Assembly (NCBI GenBank): GCA_964543545.1
Contig: CAZIYT010000001.1
Location: 248,001-312,000 of the forward strand
Length of the DNA: 64,000 nt
DNA from: UBA4416 sp964543545
GTDB lineage: Bacteria > Bacteroidota > Bacteroidia > B-17B0 > Aurantibacillaceae
Direction of reading: 5' to 3'
Part shown: positions 7,289 to 15,045 of the stretch, one piece after another
Layout: every line of letters begins with the position of its first letter
How positions within the stretch are numbered: the stretch's first letter is position 1
Notes under the pieces: model-generated
Told to the model about the DNA's origin: nothing
The model's database searches: none
Seen by the model: the letters and a program-made list of their open reading frames with translations, nothing else
Program-made: the position numbers and the translations under genes

Positions 7289-9421
7289 TTACTTTTTGAT
7301 AATCAAATATGCCGTGCTCGAACCGGGCCTGCTTTTGCTTGGCCTTTTCTCAGTACTCCATTTTCCTTCTCCAAATTTTTCATTCATAAATCTAGTAACA
7401 CATTCCTGCGCTAATTGATCTCTATCTTGCAGATCAATGGGTAATCCTTCTAGTATCTTCATCTTTAAAAGTACCCAATGCGCGTTATTATCATTTAGTT
7501 TACTTATCACTTCATTATCTGATAGTACTTTTTTAAATGCGCTCTTAATATATATCTCTAGGACATCCTCTTGTGTTTTAGAAGGATCATAAATTTCTTC
7601 GTCTTCAATATCTATTTGCACTGTTCCAACGTCTTCTCTTGCTTTAATTAATTGTTTATTAAATTTCTCCTGCAATTGAATCCCAAAAGTTTTCCCTGAA
7701 GGATTGTTATATTCTGGGTCTCGAACTTTAAATAGTTTTTCGAAACTTAGTACTCTAACTGAAATAGGGTATGGTTTACCACCAGTACTACTCCAAAAAA
7801 TACCGTTACCTGGAATGGGTTCATTTAGCAGTGAACTTAAAAGATCATTACTAAAGTGTGCGTTAGCTTTTTTAAGAGCTCCTAGATCAACAGCCGAGAG
7901 AAGATGAAAGATAAACCAATTGTCTCCTTGACTAAGTATTTCATCAGAAATGCTTCCAGGTTGTTGCGTTATTAGTACCGCACCTAATCCAAATTTTCTA
8001 CCTTCTTTTACCCATGCAATGTAGGGACTTTCTGCACCGCCAGTATTTCCTAAAACTGATTGAGCTTCTTCAAGCACTGCAATAGTGGGAATACTATTGG
8101 GTTCGGCTTTAGTAAATTCATTTTGATTATGCTCGAAAATTTGCTGAAGAATTATACCAGACAAAATAAGACCATTTGCTCCACGCATTTGTGATATATC
8201 AACCACACAAAGTTTCCCATTTCTCAAGGACTCGAAAAGCTTATCCATCATTTGACTTCCTGGATCATGAATAAGTCTGATGACTGTGGTTATATTTGAC
8301 CTAATTGCTATTATTTCCGCATCTTGCCTATCACTTGTGCTATCTCCTAAAATAATCCCTCTTAACTCTTCAAGTGGAGTAGTGTTACCGTGCTTATTTA
8401 TTAAGTCGACCAATTTTATCCAATTAGCCATATTTAATCCCTTCAATTTTTGTACATTCTGTTGAGATTGTTTTTCTATTGGAAGAGCTATCGATATAAC
8501 ATCTGAAGGTCTTAGTCGTCTTATATCTAGCCTTATTGTACCTGCAACAAATGATTGATAGAATGGACTTGATGAAGATCTGTTTGTAAAAACAACGACT
8601 TTATCTTCCAAATCTGGAACATCACAAAGACCAGGCCTACCGCTATCGTCTGGCCAAAAATACTCACCATCTGGATCAAAAATTATTGTTCCCACCGGTG
8701 CTTTTTTATCAGCTTTTTTTGCAATAAAGGGGGGGGTTTGATATAGATTGCTAAAAAGTAATTTCACTAAGTTTGATTTGCCAAAACCAGCACGAGCGAA
8801 AACAAAAGATCTACGCGACACCAATTGCTCTATTCTAAATTTAGCAATCACTTCTGGAGTTTTAGTAACCATCCAAGAATCTAGTGTCGCACTAGATTGT
8901 TCTTTTCCACCACTATAAACAAACTCGCCATATGCTAAATAACCAAAAGCAGAGGCAGGTTGCCCTTCATCATTTTTAATATTATGTCCAGAAACCTCTT
9001 GTAGGATTTCATCGGGTAGAAATGCGACTTTACTACCTACATGAGGTAATCGTCTATGAGAAGGTGCAAAGTCCAGCTTTTTACCGCTCACTCGCATAAC
9101 TCCTAACACTCGAATATCTACCTTATATTTCAAATAACCTTCTCTTAAGTCTTCTGAAACTGGGCGTCCTTCGGAAACTGCTCTGATGGCATAATCTTCC
9201 CCGGCTGATCCCGCAAGTTTACCCAACGCTGCAACCGATGTAATTCTACCCAAAACCGCTTCATTATCTCCTTCCAAAGCAACAGCAAGGAATTGTCCGT
9301 GCATCGGAATATTTTGAAAAATATTATCATACTTTAATACAATATCTGCATGGAACTCTAAACCGCCCTCACTAAAGCCCTTAAAGATTCCAACTATTTT
9401 ATCATCTGGAAAAAGTTTCAT
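7289..9421 (-). CDS. HerA-like DNA translocase ATPase
   Basis: The product is 710 residues. The N-terminal ~190 residues fit a HAS-barrel domain. The FtsK/HerA ATPase core follows: Walker A FARAGFGKSN (residues 208-217, with A209 in place of the usual first glycine), IIFDPDGEYFWPDD (247-259, matching the HerA DPHGEY motif), Walker B TIAVLEEAQ (446-454), KEGRKFGLG (472-480) and LITQQPGS (483-490). HerA forms a hexameric ring that pumps DNA into the NurA nuclease during end resection. A C-terminal extension of ~130 residues is acidic, then lysine-rich. The gene begins within the NurA-like gene (ATGA overlap), so the pair is translationally coupled. Confidence 0.9.
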   Translation of the reverse strand: MKLFPDDKIVGIFKGFSEGGLEFHADIVLKYDNIFQNIPMHGQFLAVALEGDNEAVLGRITSVAALGKLAGSAGEDYAIRAVSEGRPVSEDLREGYLKYKVDIRVLGVMRVSGKKLDFAPSHRRLPHVGSKVAFLPDEILQEVSGHNIKNDEGQPASAFGYLAYGEFVYSGGKEQSSATLDSWMVTKTPEVIAKFRIEQLVSRRSFVFARAGFGKSNLVKLLFSNLYQTPPFIAKKADKKAPVGTIIFDPDGEYFWPDDSGRPGLCDVPDLEDKVVVFTNRSSSSPFYQSFVAGTIRLDIRRLRPSDVISIALPIEKQSQQNVQKLKGLNMANWIKLVDLINKHGNTTPLEELRGIILGDSTSDRQDAEIIAIRSNITTVIRLIHDPGSQMMDKLFESLRNGKLCVVDISQMRGANGLILSGIILQQIFEHNQNEFTKAEPNSIPTIAVLEEAQSVLGNTGGAESPYIAWVKEGRKFGLGAVLITQQPGSISDEILSQGDNWFIFHLLSAVDLGALKKANAHFSNDLLSSLLNEPIPGNGIFWSSTGGKPYPISVRVLSFEKLFKVRDPEYNNPSGKTFGIQLQEKFNKQLIKAREDVGTVQIDIEDEEIYDPSKTQEDVLEIYIKSAFKKVLSDNEVISKLNDNNAHWVLLKMKILEGLPIDLQDRDQLAQECVTRFMNEKFGEGKWSTEKRPSKSRPGSSTAYLIIKK

Positions 9422-10599
9422 TGTCTATTTGAGGTTGGGTTTTTGTTCAAATTTATGTGATCCATAACTTCTCTTTTTTCTATAGGTAAAATGTCTCTAA
9501 TTGCTCTTACTACTTCATCTTGTAGTATATCTAGATCAAAATCCACAATTTGAGCATGTTCAAGAGCTTTTTGCAAACATGTTGGATAATGTGGCATAGG
9601 AAATCCATCTATTGTGTCCATGAGCAAATAGCCAAATATTTCGGCATCAAAAACTGTTTGTGTAGTAAGTAAATCTATTGCCCAAGTAGGATCGCTATTC
9701 TTTTTTCCAAATCGGACGAGGTGAAGGCTACCCATGTTATACTTATTTATTTCAGCATCTTCATCAACTTGTTCTTCTCTATCAGCTCCTTTCATATACT
9801 CTTTCCAGATCAGAGATTTAGATTCCATTATCTCAGGAACTTTTGCGTATCTAGCTTCCCCGAAAGGAAATATGTTTTCTATTTGCATTACAAGTGAATA
9901 TCTTGATAGGACCTGGCTATGTTTAGCTAAACCAACAAAGTATATTCTGATTTTCTTTTTTTTGTAAATACTGTCTATAGATTCATTTATTTTATTCATC
10001 ATTTCGACAAATAAAGCGCGCTTGGAGTTTTTATAGTACTTAAATATTTTACTCCGTAATAATCCATCTCTTACAATAATTGTATTATTGGTAAAGCCAT
10101 CATAACAAATTTTTTCATACAATACTGCCCATTCACATAGGTCACGATATGTGAGCACCCAGGATTTTGAAATTTCTTCGGAATGATTTCTTATATCTTC
10201 TCCCTTCGGTATCATCGGACTTAAATCATTAAGCGTTTTACACTTTAAGTCCTTCATCAAAGTACCTAAAGACGTTTTAGCATTACCTAGCTCATCAAAT
10301 TGACGTTGGCTAAGAATATCAGTATCGGTAGAGGGTGTAATTGTATCTAAGCAGCAATTTTTTCCGTTTGAGTCTACGACTCTTATCAGTTGAAAATAAA
10401 AAGGATCATAAACTAATTTATTATTCGTTCCATCACTTGCCACAAGAGAAAAGGTTGTTATAGATCTTGGTTTTATAACACGAACATTAGGCTTCATCTC
10501 AAGCACTTCAGCCCTTAAATCATCTAATAATTTCTTATCGAGGATGGCGCAATCTTTGATCGCTTGCTTAACTAAAGGTATTTCTTCAGGATCAAACAT
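9418..10599 (-). CDS. NurA-like nuclease
   Basis: The product is 393 residues and carries the NurA motif series: LVASDGTNN (D56, motif I), an acidic stretch around E157-E162, TIIVRDGLLRSK (D178), FVGLAKHSQVLSRYS (K226 with following Ser) and, near the C-terminus, FPMPHYPTCLQKALEHAQI. NurA is a Mn-dependent 5'-3' nuclease that works as a dimer on the HerA ring. Bacterial NurA-HerA pairs outside repair operons are usually in defence islands. It starts 2 bp after the methyltransferase stop and overlaps the HerA-like start by 4 nt. It is longer than the archaeal enzymes, with an insertion of ~60 residues after motif I. Confidence 0.82.
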   Translation of the reverse strand: MFDPEEIPLVKQAIKDCAILDKKLLDDLRAEVLEMKPNVRVIKPRSITTFSLVASDGTNNKLVYDPFYFQLIRVVDSNGKNCCLDTITPSTDTDILSQRQFDELGNAKTSLGTLMKDLKCKTLNDLSPMIPKGEDIRNHSEEISKSWVLTYRDLCEWAVLYEKICYDGFTNNTIIVRDGLLRSKIFKYYKNSKRALFVEMMNKINESIDSIYKKKKIRIYFVGLAKHSQVLSRYSLVMQIENIFPFGEARYAKVPEIMESKSLIWKEYMKGADREEQVDEDAEINKYNMGSLHLVRFGKKNSDPTWAIDLLTTQTVFDAEIFGYLLMDTIDGFPMPHYPTCLQKALEHAQIVDFDLDILQDEVVRAIRDILPIEKREVMDHINLNKNPTSNRQ

Positions 10600-10601
10600 A
10601 G

Positions 10602-11726
10602 TTATATTTTTAGCATGGCAAAAGCATCAATCTCTTCAATATATTTGCCTGTAGAGTTTTTAAACTGGTTCGCTTGACGCTTGGAGTTTAGTGGTTCACC
10701 AGCCGTTCGTATGGTGCTTAGTTTCCAACCACAATTTGCAAAGTTAAGTGAGTCTTTTATTAATTCTGAAGGGGTCTTTTCTGATTTGCTAGGAAGTGCC
10801 CCAAATCGTATTACTAGCCTTGCATTTGGCTTGCATTTATCAGCAGCGTTAGACCAAACCTTTGCCAAATCTTTTACAAAAGCTGCTTCTGACCAATGCT
10901 TTAATTGGCCTTTATTTGAATAGTTTACTTCACTACTTGCACCCAAAAACCAGTTCCTTAACCATTGGTCCTGCTCATAAGTTGACATACCATAATATGG
11001 CGGTGAGGTAACTACCCAATCGAATTTTTCACTGAATACATTTTTTAAGGTTCGGCTATCTCCCAAAATGATTTTCCCTGGGACTTTTATTGGCATTTGT
11101 TCATTAAATATGTACTGACTTTTTCGAGTTACTAACTCAACTAAATTTATTTTTTGCGGTTTTAAAGAATGTTGTTTCCAATATCTAATAGAATAATCTG
11201 GTTTCGTAGCAAAGGTTCGAGGCATTTGGTTCGACAGATAAGATGGTTGCGACATCATTTTGGGTCCATGTAAAATTCCTAACACTACTGCTCTTAATGC
11301 AATATCTATTTTATCTAGACGCTTTTTGGAATTGAAAAAATCTCGTAGTTTACAAATATCTTGCAGCGTACTCGTGCTGTATGCTAACATCCAAAATTCG
11401 CCTTGAGGAACTTCAACTATTTGTATACTGCCTAATATCTCAATACAGCGTTTAACAATTTCTTTTGGCATTACATTAATCAGTTTTGCTTGTGCTATAG
11501 CATACGCAACAGGGTTACTATCTACTCCAAAAGAACTAATCCCTAATAATCTAGCAGCATAATTGGTTGTCCCACGACCACAAAAGGGATCATAAACTAA
11601 GTCCGTACGCTTTGCGTTGCGAAGAATTTTATATGGGAATGTTAAAGGGAACATGGTAAAATACGGACAAATGGCATTTAATCGTACCGTAGGGTGGATC
11701 TTATTTTCGAGAATTGTCAGTTGCAT
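10602..11726 (-). CDS. Site-specific DNA methyltransferase (DPF-GT / SPPY type)
   Basis: The product is 374 residues from the ATG at 11726. SAM-binding motif I is VYDPFCGRGTTN (residues ~44-55), followed by FGVDSNP (66-72). The catalytic motif IV is TSPPYYGMSTY at 240-250, which favours N4-cytosine or N6-adenine methylation. The region between, about 170 residues, probably holds target recognition; it includes MMSQPSYLSNQMPR. The order motif I then motif IV differs from the usual beta-class N4/N6 enzymes. The upstream TTG at 11759 is rejected as a start because it is the -33 box of the promoter at 11730-11759. It is first in the operon. It presumably marks self DNA for the nucleases downstream. 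Confidence 0.85.
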   Translation of the reverse strand: MQLTILENKIHPTVRLNAICPYFTMFPLTFPYKILRNAKRTDLVYDPFCGRGTTNYAARLLGISSFGVDSNPVAYAIAQAKLINVMPKEIVKRCIEILGSIQIVEVPQGEFWMLAYSTSTLQDICKLRDFFNSKKRLDKIDIALRAVVLGILHGPKMMSQPSYLSNQMPRTFATKPDYSIRYWKQHSLKPQKINLVELVTRKSQYIFNEQMPIKVPGKIILGDSRTLKNVFSEKFDWVVTSPPYYGMSTYEQDQWLRNWFLGASSEVNYSNKGQLKHWSEAAFVKDLAKVWSNAADKCKPNARLVIRFGALPSKSEKTPSELIKDSLNFANCGWKLSTIRTAGEPLNSKRQANQFKNSTGKYIEEIDAFAMLKI

Positions 11727-11729
11727 AAT

Positions 11730-11759
11730 CAAAAGTAATATATAATTATAATTCAACAA
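11730..11759 (-). promoter_or_regulatory. Bacteroidetes-type promoter of the five-gene operon
   Basis: On the minus strand TTG (11759-11757), 19 bp, then TACTTTTG (11737-11730), an exact match to TTG-N19-TAnnTTTG. The -7 box ends only 3 bp before the methyltransferase ATG at 11726, so transcription would begin at or within a few bases of the start codon and give a leaderless or nearly leaderless mRNA. Confidence 0.75.
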
Positions 11760-11820
11760 GATAGCCCCTGAAAATCCTAATTTATTTACAGAGGACTAAA
11801 GTATATAATTCATTTTTAAA

Positions 11821-11846
11821 AAAAAGGGCGGTAAACCGCCCTTTTT
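11821..11846. terminator. Intrinsic terminator
   Basis: AAAAAGGGCGGT / ACCGCCCTTTTT, a perfect 12-bp stem with a 2-base loop, able to act on both strands. It separates the operon promoter from the gene remnant at 11864-11980 and would stop read-through into the operon. Confidence 0.85.
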
Positions 11847-11863
11847 CGTCATAATATGCCTCT

Positions 11864-11980
11864 TTACCCCCTAAACACCCTCTCCCGGTGCCATTCCAGG
11901 TTCCCCGCCAGCGGCCAATGCGTCTCGTTTCGAGGTAAAGCAATGATCTTCCCTTCAACTGCTTCATACCATAAGGCGTA
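11864..11980 (-). pseudogene. 3' remnant of an unidentified gene
   Basis: This minus-strand frame has 38 codons, bounded by TGA at 11981-11983 and ending TAA at 11864-11866. It reads LWYEAVEGKIIALPRNETHW and then PLAGNLEWHRERVFRG. It looks like a genuine protein C-terminus with normal codon use and is followed by its own terminator. There is no start codon or 5' part: the preceding terminator of the AhpD-like gene lies within 25 bp. A longer overlapping frame (11782-12021) runs through the terminator hairpin and is not believable. The parent family is not recognised. It is probably a deletion scar. Confidence 0.45.
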
Positions 11981-12004
11981 TCATTCTCCGTAAAAGCATC
12001 AATA

Positions 12005-12035
12005 AAAAAACCCGCAACCAAAGCCGCAGGGCTTT
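12005..12035 (-). terminator. Terminator of the AhpD-like gene
   Basis: On the minus strand a stem AAAGCC / GGCTTT and an overlapping CCC-GC / GCGGG pairing are followed by a run of seven T residues, 20-50 bp after the stop at 12055. Confidence 0.6.
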
Positions 12036-12054
12036 AATAAAAAACAAAAAGCCT

Positions 12055-12495
12055 CTATTTCCCCAGCGGCATGCGGCTGCTCAGGGCAATGCGGTTCCAG
12101 GAGTTGATGAGGACGATGGCCATGATCATTTCGGCAATGCTTTGCTTGCTGAAATGCTTCTCCAGGAGGGCATAGGTAGCATCGCTCAGGCCTTCCCGGT
12201 GGATGAGGGTCACCTCTTCGGTGAGCAGGAGGATGGCCTTTTCCTCTTCGGTAAAGAGCCCGGTTTCGCGCCAGGCGCTGAGGAGGAAGATGCGCTGGGG
12301 GGTCTCGCCGATCTTCAGGGCTTCCTGTGTGTGCATGTTGATGCAAAAGCTGCAGGAGTTGATCTGCGAGGCCCTGATCTTGATGAGCTCCTTCTGGATG
12401 GGAGTGATGCCAATGTGGTTAAGGCTTGCTACCAGGCCGTACATGGCTTTGTAGGCTTCGGGTGCTTCTTTTTCGATGTTAAAACGTTGTGTCAT
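12055..12495 (-). CDS. Carboxymuconolactone decarboxylase / AhpD-like protein
   Basis: The product is 146 residues from the ATG at 12495 (MTQRFNIEKEAPEAYKAMYG); an upstream in-frame codon at 12543 is less likely. The signature INSCSFCINMHTQEALKIGE contains the CxxC and following histidine of the AhpD peroxidase-type active site. Such proteins reduce peroxides through the redox cysteine pair or act in related redox chemistry. The gene sits directly after a divergent-type Crp/Fnr regulator on the same strand (start of this gene ~65 bp after the regulator's stop). This arrangement is common in Bacteroidetes and suggests the regulator controls it. The substrate is unknown. Confidence 0.88.
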   Translation of the reverse strand: MTQRFNIEKEAPEAYKAMYGLVASLNHIGITPIQKELIKIRASQINSCSFCINMHTQEALKIGETPQRIFLLSAWRETGLFTEEEKAILLLTEEVTLIHREGLSDATYALLEKHFSKQSIAEMIMAIVLINSWNRIALSSRMPLGK

Positions 12496-12559
12496 GGTTT
12501 CTTGATTTTTTTGTCCGTCAAAGGTAGAGCCATGCCTCTCCAAAACTTCTTAAACGGGT

Positions 12560-13135
12560 TTAAGAAATGTGTTTCTTGCGGATCTCGCTCAGGTATTCGG
12601 GCGTAAAGCCCAGGTAAGAGGCCATGAGGTACTGGGGGATGCGCTGCACAAATTCGGGGTGACGCCGGTTGAAATCGTGGTAGAGCTCCTCCCGCGAAAA
12701 ATCGTGGTAGAGCTTCATGCGCAGCTGCGAAGCCGCATGCACCCGCTGGTGCAGGAGCCTGAAGTATTTTTCCATCTTCGGGAACTCCGCCAGCAGGCGC
12801 TCCTGGTTGGCGTAGCTCAATACCAGCAGGGAGGAGGGCTCCACGGCCTGGATGCAGAACTCCGAAGGCTGCTGCGTGGAAAAGGAGTGGTAGTCGGCCA
12901 TCCACCAGTTTTCCATGGCAAACTGCGTGGTTTGCTCCACGCCTTTGTTATTCACAAAAAACAGGCGCAGCAGGCCTTTCACGATGAAGTAGCTGTGCCC
13001 GCATACCTTGCCTTCGGTGAGCAGGTTCTGCTTTTTCTTTACGCTTATCTCCTCGAAGTAAGGGCTCATGGCTTCAAACTCGGCCTCTTCCAGGTCTACC
13101 CAGCGGCGGATATGCGCTTTTAAGGAATCATGCAT
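12560..13135 (-). CDS. Crp/Fnr family transcriptional regulator
   Basis: The product is 191 residues from the ATG at 13135 (MHDSLKAHIRRWVDLEEAEF). Residues ~10-120 form a cyclic-nucleotide-binding-like beta-barrel (VCGHSYFIVKGLLRLFFVNN, then TTQFAMENWWMADYHSF). The last ~50 residues form the winged helix (QRIPQYLMASYLGFTPEYLS). It lacks the FNR iron-sulfur cysteines. It ends 65 bp before the AhpD-like gene, and both lie on the minus strand, so it likely controls that gene. The ligand cannot be inferred. It resembles the regulator fragment at 1-255. Confidence 0.88.
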   Translation of the reverse strand: MHDSLKAHIRRWVDLEEAEFEAMSPYFEEISVKKKQNLLTEGKVCGHSYFIVKGLLRLFFVNNKGVEQTTQFAMENWWMADYHSFSTQQPSEFCIQAVEPSSLLVLSYANQERLLAEFPKMEKYFRLLHQRVHAASQLRMKLYHDFSREELYHDFNRRHPEFVQRIPQYLMASYLGFTPEYLSEIRKKHIS

Positions 13136-13215
13136 GCTGCAAAGGTAGAACATTTTTCAGATGAAGATTTGCCTTCCTGTAATCCAATCATCACTGAGTA
13201 GTAAATGTATTTTTG

Positions 13216-13294
13216 CTTTTGGGCGCCCGGGCGGGCTGCGCCGGGCTCCACTTCGTTCCGGTTTTTTGTTCGCTGAAAAAAGCGAACAAAAGAA
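13216..13294. repeat. Intergenic repeat with GTTCGCT...AGCGAAC hairpin
   Basis: GGGCGCCCGGGCGGGCTGCG is followed by CGGGCTCCACTTCGTTCCGG and the hairpin TTTTGTTCGCT / AGCGAACAAAA, then GAACTAA. The ending resembles the tails of the repeats at 2951-3131 and 14694-14911. No ORF. Confidence 0.55.
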
Positions 13295-13364
13295 CTAAAC
13301 CCTTTGCATCCCTGGCGCAGTCAGTCCACCAATGAATGACACCGCCTGGATTTGAGCTAAGCTT

Positions 13365-13521
13365 GCGTGAAGGTTCCGATAGCTATCGAAAGCAGTGGAA
13401 ATCCTTTTTGCCGTCGCTGAGCTGCACCCTGAGCGAAGCCGAAGGGGGGCAGCCGAAGTGCCCGGCAAAAAAGATTGGAGCGGAAAGCCTGACGGTCCCG
13501 ACACGTCAGGATGGCACGCCC
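13365..13521. repeat. Structured intergenic repeat, copy 2
   Basis: Second copy of the element at 331-444. It shares GCGTGAAGG, CAGTGGAAATCCTTTTTGCC, GGCAAAAA, GATTGGAGCGGAAAGCC, TGACGGTCCCGACACGTC and GGCACGCC. It differs by an inserted palindrome CGATAGCTATCG (13377-13388) and by a longer branched tip between the TTTTTGCCG and CGGCAAAAA arms. Together with the repeat at 13216-13294 it accounts for most of the 13136-13674 gap. Confidence 0.7.
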
Positions 13522-13674
13522 CCATCTCATCCATTAGTCCTGGATTTATGAATAAGAGTTTACGCTTTCGGGATTTAATCCCTGTTATTTAGGAACGATG
13601 CTACATTTCATAGCATTCCACTCCGTTTCTTTTCTTTCCGCGAAGAAGCAGCCATCTTTACCGAAAAGATCCTT

Positions 13675-14229
13675 ATGTCCTACTGCAACGCCATCCCCTC
13701 TATGCCCGAAGAGCGCCGGGCCATCCATAAAGCCTACCACGACCAGGCCTACGGCTTTCCCATTCACGACGACCACGAGCTCTTCTGCCGCCTCGTGCTG
13801 GAGATCAACCAGGCCGGCCTGAGCTGGGAAACCATCCTGAAAAAGGAGGCCAGCTTCCGCAAAGCCTACAGCCACTTCAACCTCAAAAAAGTAGCGGCCT
13901 ATACCGAAGCCGACCGCGAGCGCCTCATGGCCGATCCGGGCATTATCCGCAACCGCCTCAAAATAAACGCGGCCATCGAAAATGCGAAAACCATTTTGCA
14001 ATTGCAGAAATCGCACGGCTCCTTCGAAGCCTGGCTCGAAGCGCATCATCCCAAAACAAAAGAAGAATGGGTAAAACTTTTTAAAAAGACCTTCAAATTT
14101 ACCGGCGGCGAAATTGTGAACGAATTTCTCATGAGCATCGGCCTGCTGCCCGGCGCCCACAGCGAGGGCTGCCCGGTGTATAAAAAAGTACTGAAGGAAA
14201 AGCCTTTGTGGAACAGGAAGGTTTCCTGA
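13675..14229 (+). CDS. tag: DNA-3-methyladenine glycosylase I
   Basis: The product is 184 residues. It removes 3-methyladenine from alkylated DNA in base-excision repair. The helix-hairpin-helix-fold signature is present: AYHDQAYGFPIHDDHELFC, LVLEINQAGLSWETILKK (with the catalytic-region Glu) and DPGIIRNRLKINAAIENAK. The zinc-snap ligands of E. coli Tag correspond to C4, H22 and the C-terminal H and C in GAHSEGCPVYKK. The ATG at 13675 places Cys4 exactly as in E. coli (MxxC), which settles the start. Single gene between repeats; no alkylation-response operon is visible. Confidence 0.92.
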   Translation: MSYCNAIPSMPEERRAIHKAYHDQAYGFPIHDDHELFCRLVLEINQAGLSWETILKKEASFRKAYSHFNLKKVAAYTEADRERLMADPGIIRNRLKINAAIENAKTILQLQKSHGSFEAWLEAHHPKTKEEWVKLFKKTFKFTGGEIVNEFLMSIGLLPGAHSEGCPVYKKVLKEKPLWNRKVS

Positions 14230-14300
14230 TCCAGCGCTCCTGATCGTATACCATAAACGCAGATATAAGTGTAAAAAAGGAAATATCCTGCTTTAATAAA

Positions 14301-14487
14301 AAGATAGGAGATGCGGCGCGCAGGCCTGGCAAAACGCGGCGCCGGTGCGGCGTGAATTTCGGTTTTTTTAGATTTGTCCGGAAAACCTTTAGTGTTTTCC
14401 GGTTAACAAATCATAAAAACCGGAAGAGCGGGCAGGAATCGTTTTGCCTTGATTTTTTTGGTTCTTTTTTCATCAAGGAAAAAAGAA
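14301..14487. repeat. ~180-bp dispersed intergenic repeat, copy B
   Basis: A near-identical relative of 2951-3131, differing by small indels; substitutions in the arm GTCCGGAAAACC/GGTTTTCCGG-like regions tend to preserve pairing. A minus-strand frame through it (14403-14660) is an artefact of the repeat. The whole 14230-15045 gap (816 bp) holds only repeats of this kind. Confidence 0.7.
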
Positions 14488-14582
14488 AATAGAGAAAATA
14501 ATAAGTATAAAAAAGCTTCCGTCCCGATTGTTATCGGGATTGTGGCAGGCCTTCGTTCCTTTTGCGGTCCCACAAGCCTGCG

Positions 14583-14647
14583 GGACTTCACAAAATCAAA
14601 TCTGAAATAGGAGAGCAATGCCATCAACGTAGATATAAACTTAAAAA
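14583..14647. repeat. Dispersed intergenic repeat (GGACTTCACAAA type), second copy
   Basis: GGACTTCACAAAATCAAATC followed by TGAAATA and CAACGTAGATATAAACTTA, matching 2842-2904 with the same internal spacing. Relative to the ~180-bp repeat the order is reversed compared with the 2.8-3.1 kb locus. Confidence 0.6.
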
Positions 14648-14693
14648 AACAAAGGTGCAATCGCTTAATTTTAAATCAAAACATAGTCATTGG

Positions 14694-14911
14694 AAGCGCG
14701 TGGCCTGCCAAAAATGCGGGCAGAGAGAGGGGTGAAACGAGAATTCAAGGATTTAGCAGGGCAATATTTTTAAAGACCCAGTGGGCCTTTAAAAAATTGA
14801 GCCAGCATGTGCGAAAGAGTGGAGTGTAAAATCCGTAGAATTCCGTGAGGCGCGCTGAGCATATTTTTGGCTTGATTTTTTGGTTCTTTTTGATCAAGCA
14901 AAAAGAACTAA
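14694..14911. repeat. Dispersed intergenic repeat of the ~180-bp family, diverged
   Basis: It has the same overall plan as 2951-3131 and 14301-14487 (GCGCGTGGCCTGCCAAAAATG at one end, TGGCTTGATTTTTTGGTTC at the other). It closes with a TTCTTTTTGATCAAG / CAAAAAGAA hairpin. The middle (AAGACCCAGTGGGCCTTT hairpin) is unrelated to the other two copies. Confidence 0.55.
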
Positions 14912-15045
14912 GAAAAACAAAAGATCAGAGACACACTGCCCACCTGCTGGCTCAAACATGCAGGGCATGTTGGCCCTGATTCTTTTTTTATCAAAGCCTG
15001 TCCGAACTTATTTCGGAGGAAAAAGAAAAAGTAAACTAAAAGCTC

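Noticed and set aside
4600..11860. Prophage or transposon carrying the AT-rich operon
   Set aside because: No integrase, transposase, phage structural gene, tRNA target or terminal inverted repeat was found at the edges.
11782..12021. 79-codon minus-strand frame
   Set aside because: It runs through both terminator hairpins and its sequence is unlike a protein; the shorter frame 11864-11980 is the better reading of the region.
14403..14660. 85-codon minus-strand frame
   Set aside because: It lies entirely in the dispersed repeats and encodes low-complexity Phe/Leu/Ser-rich sequence.
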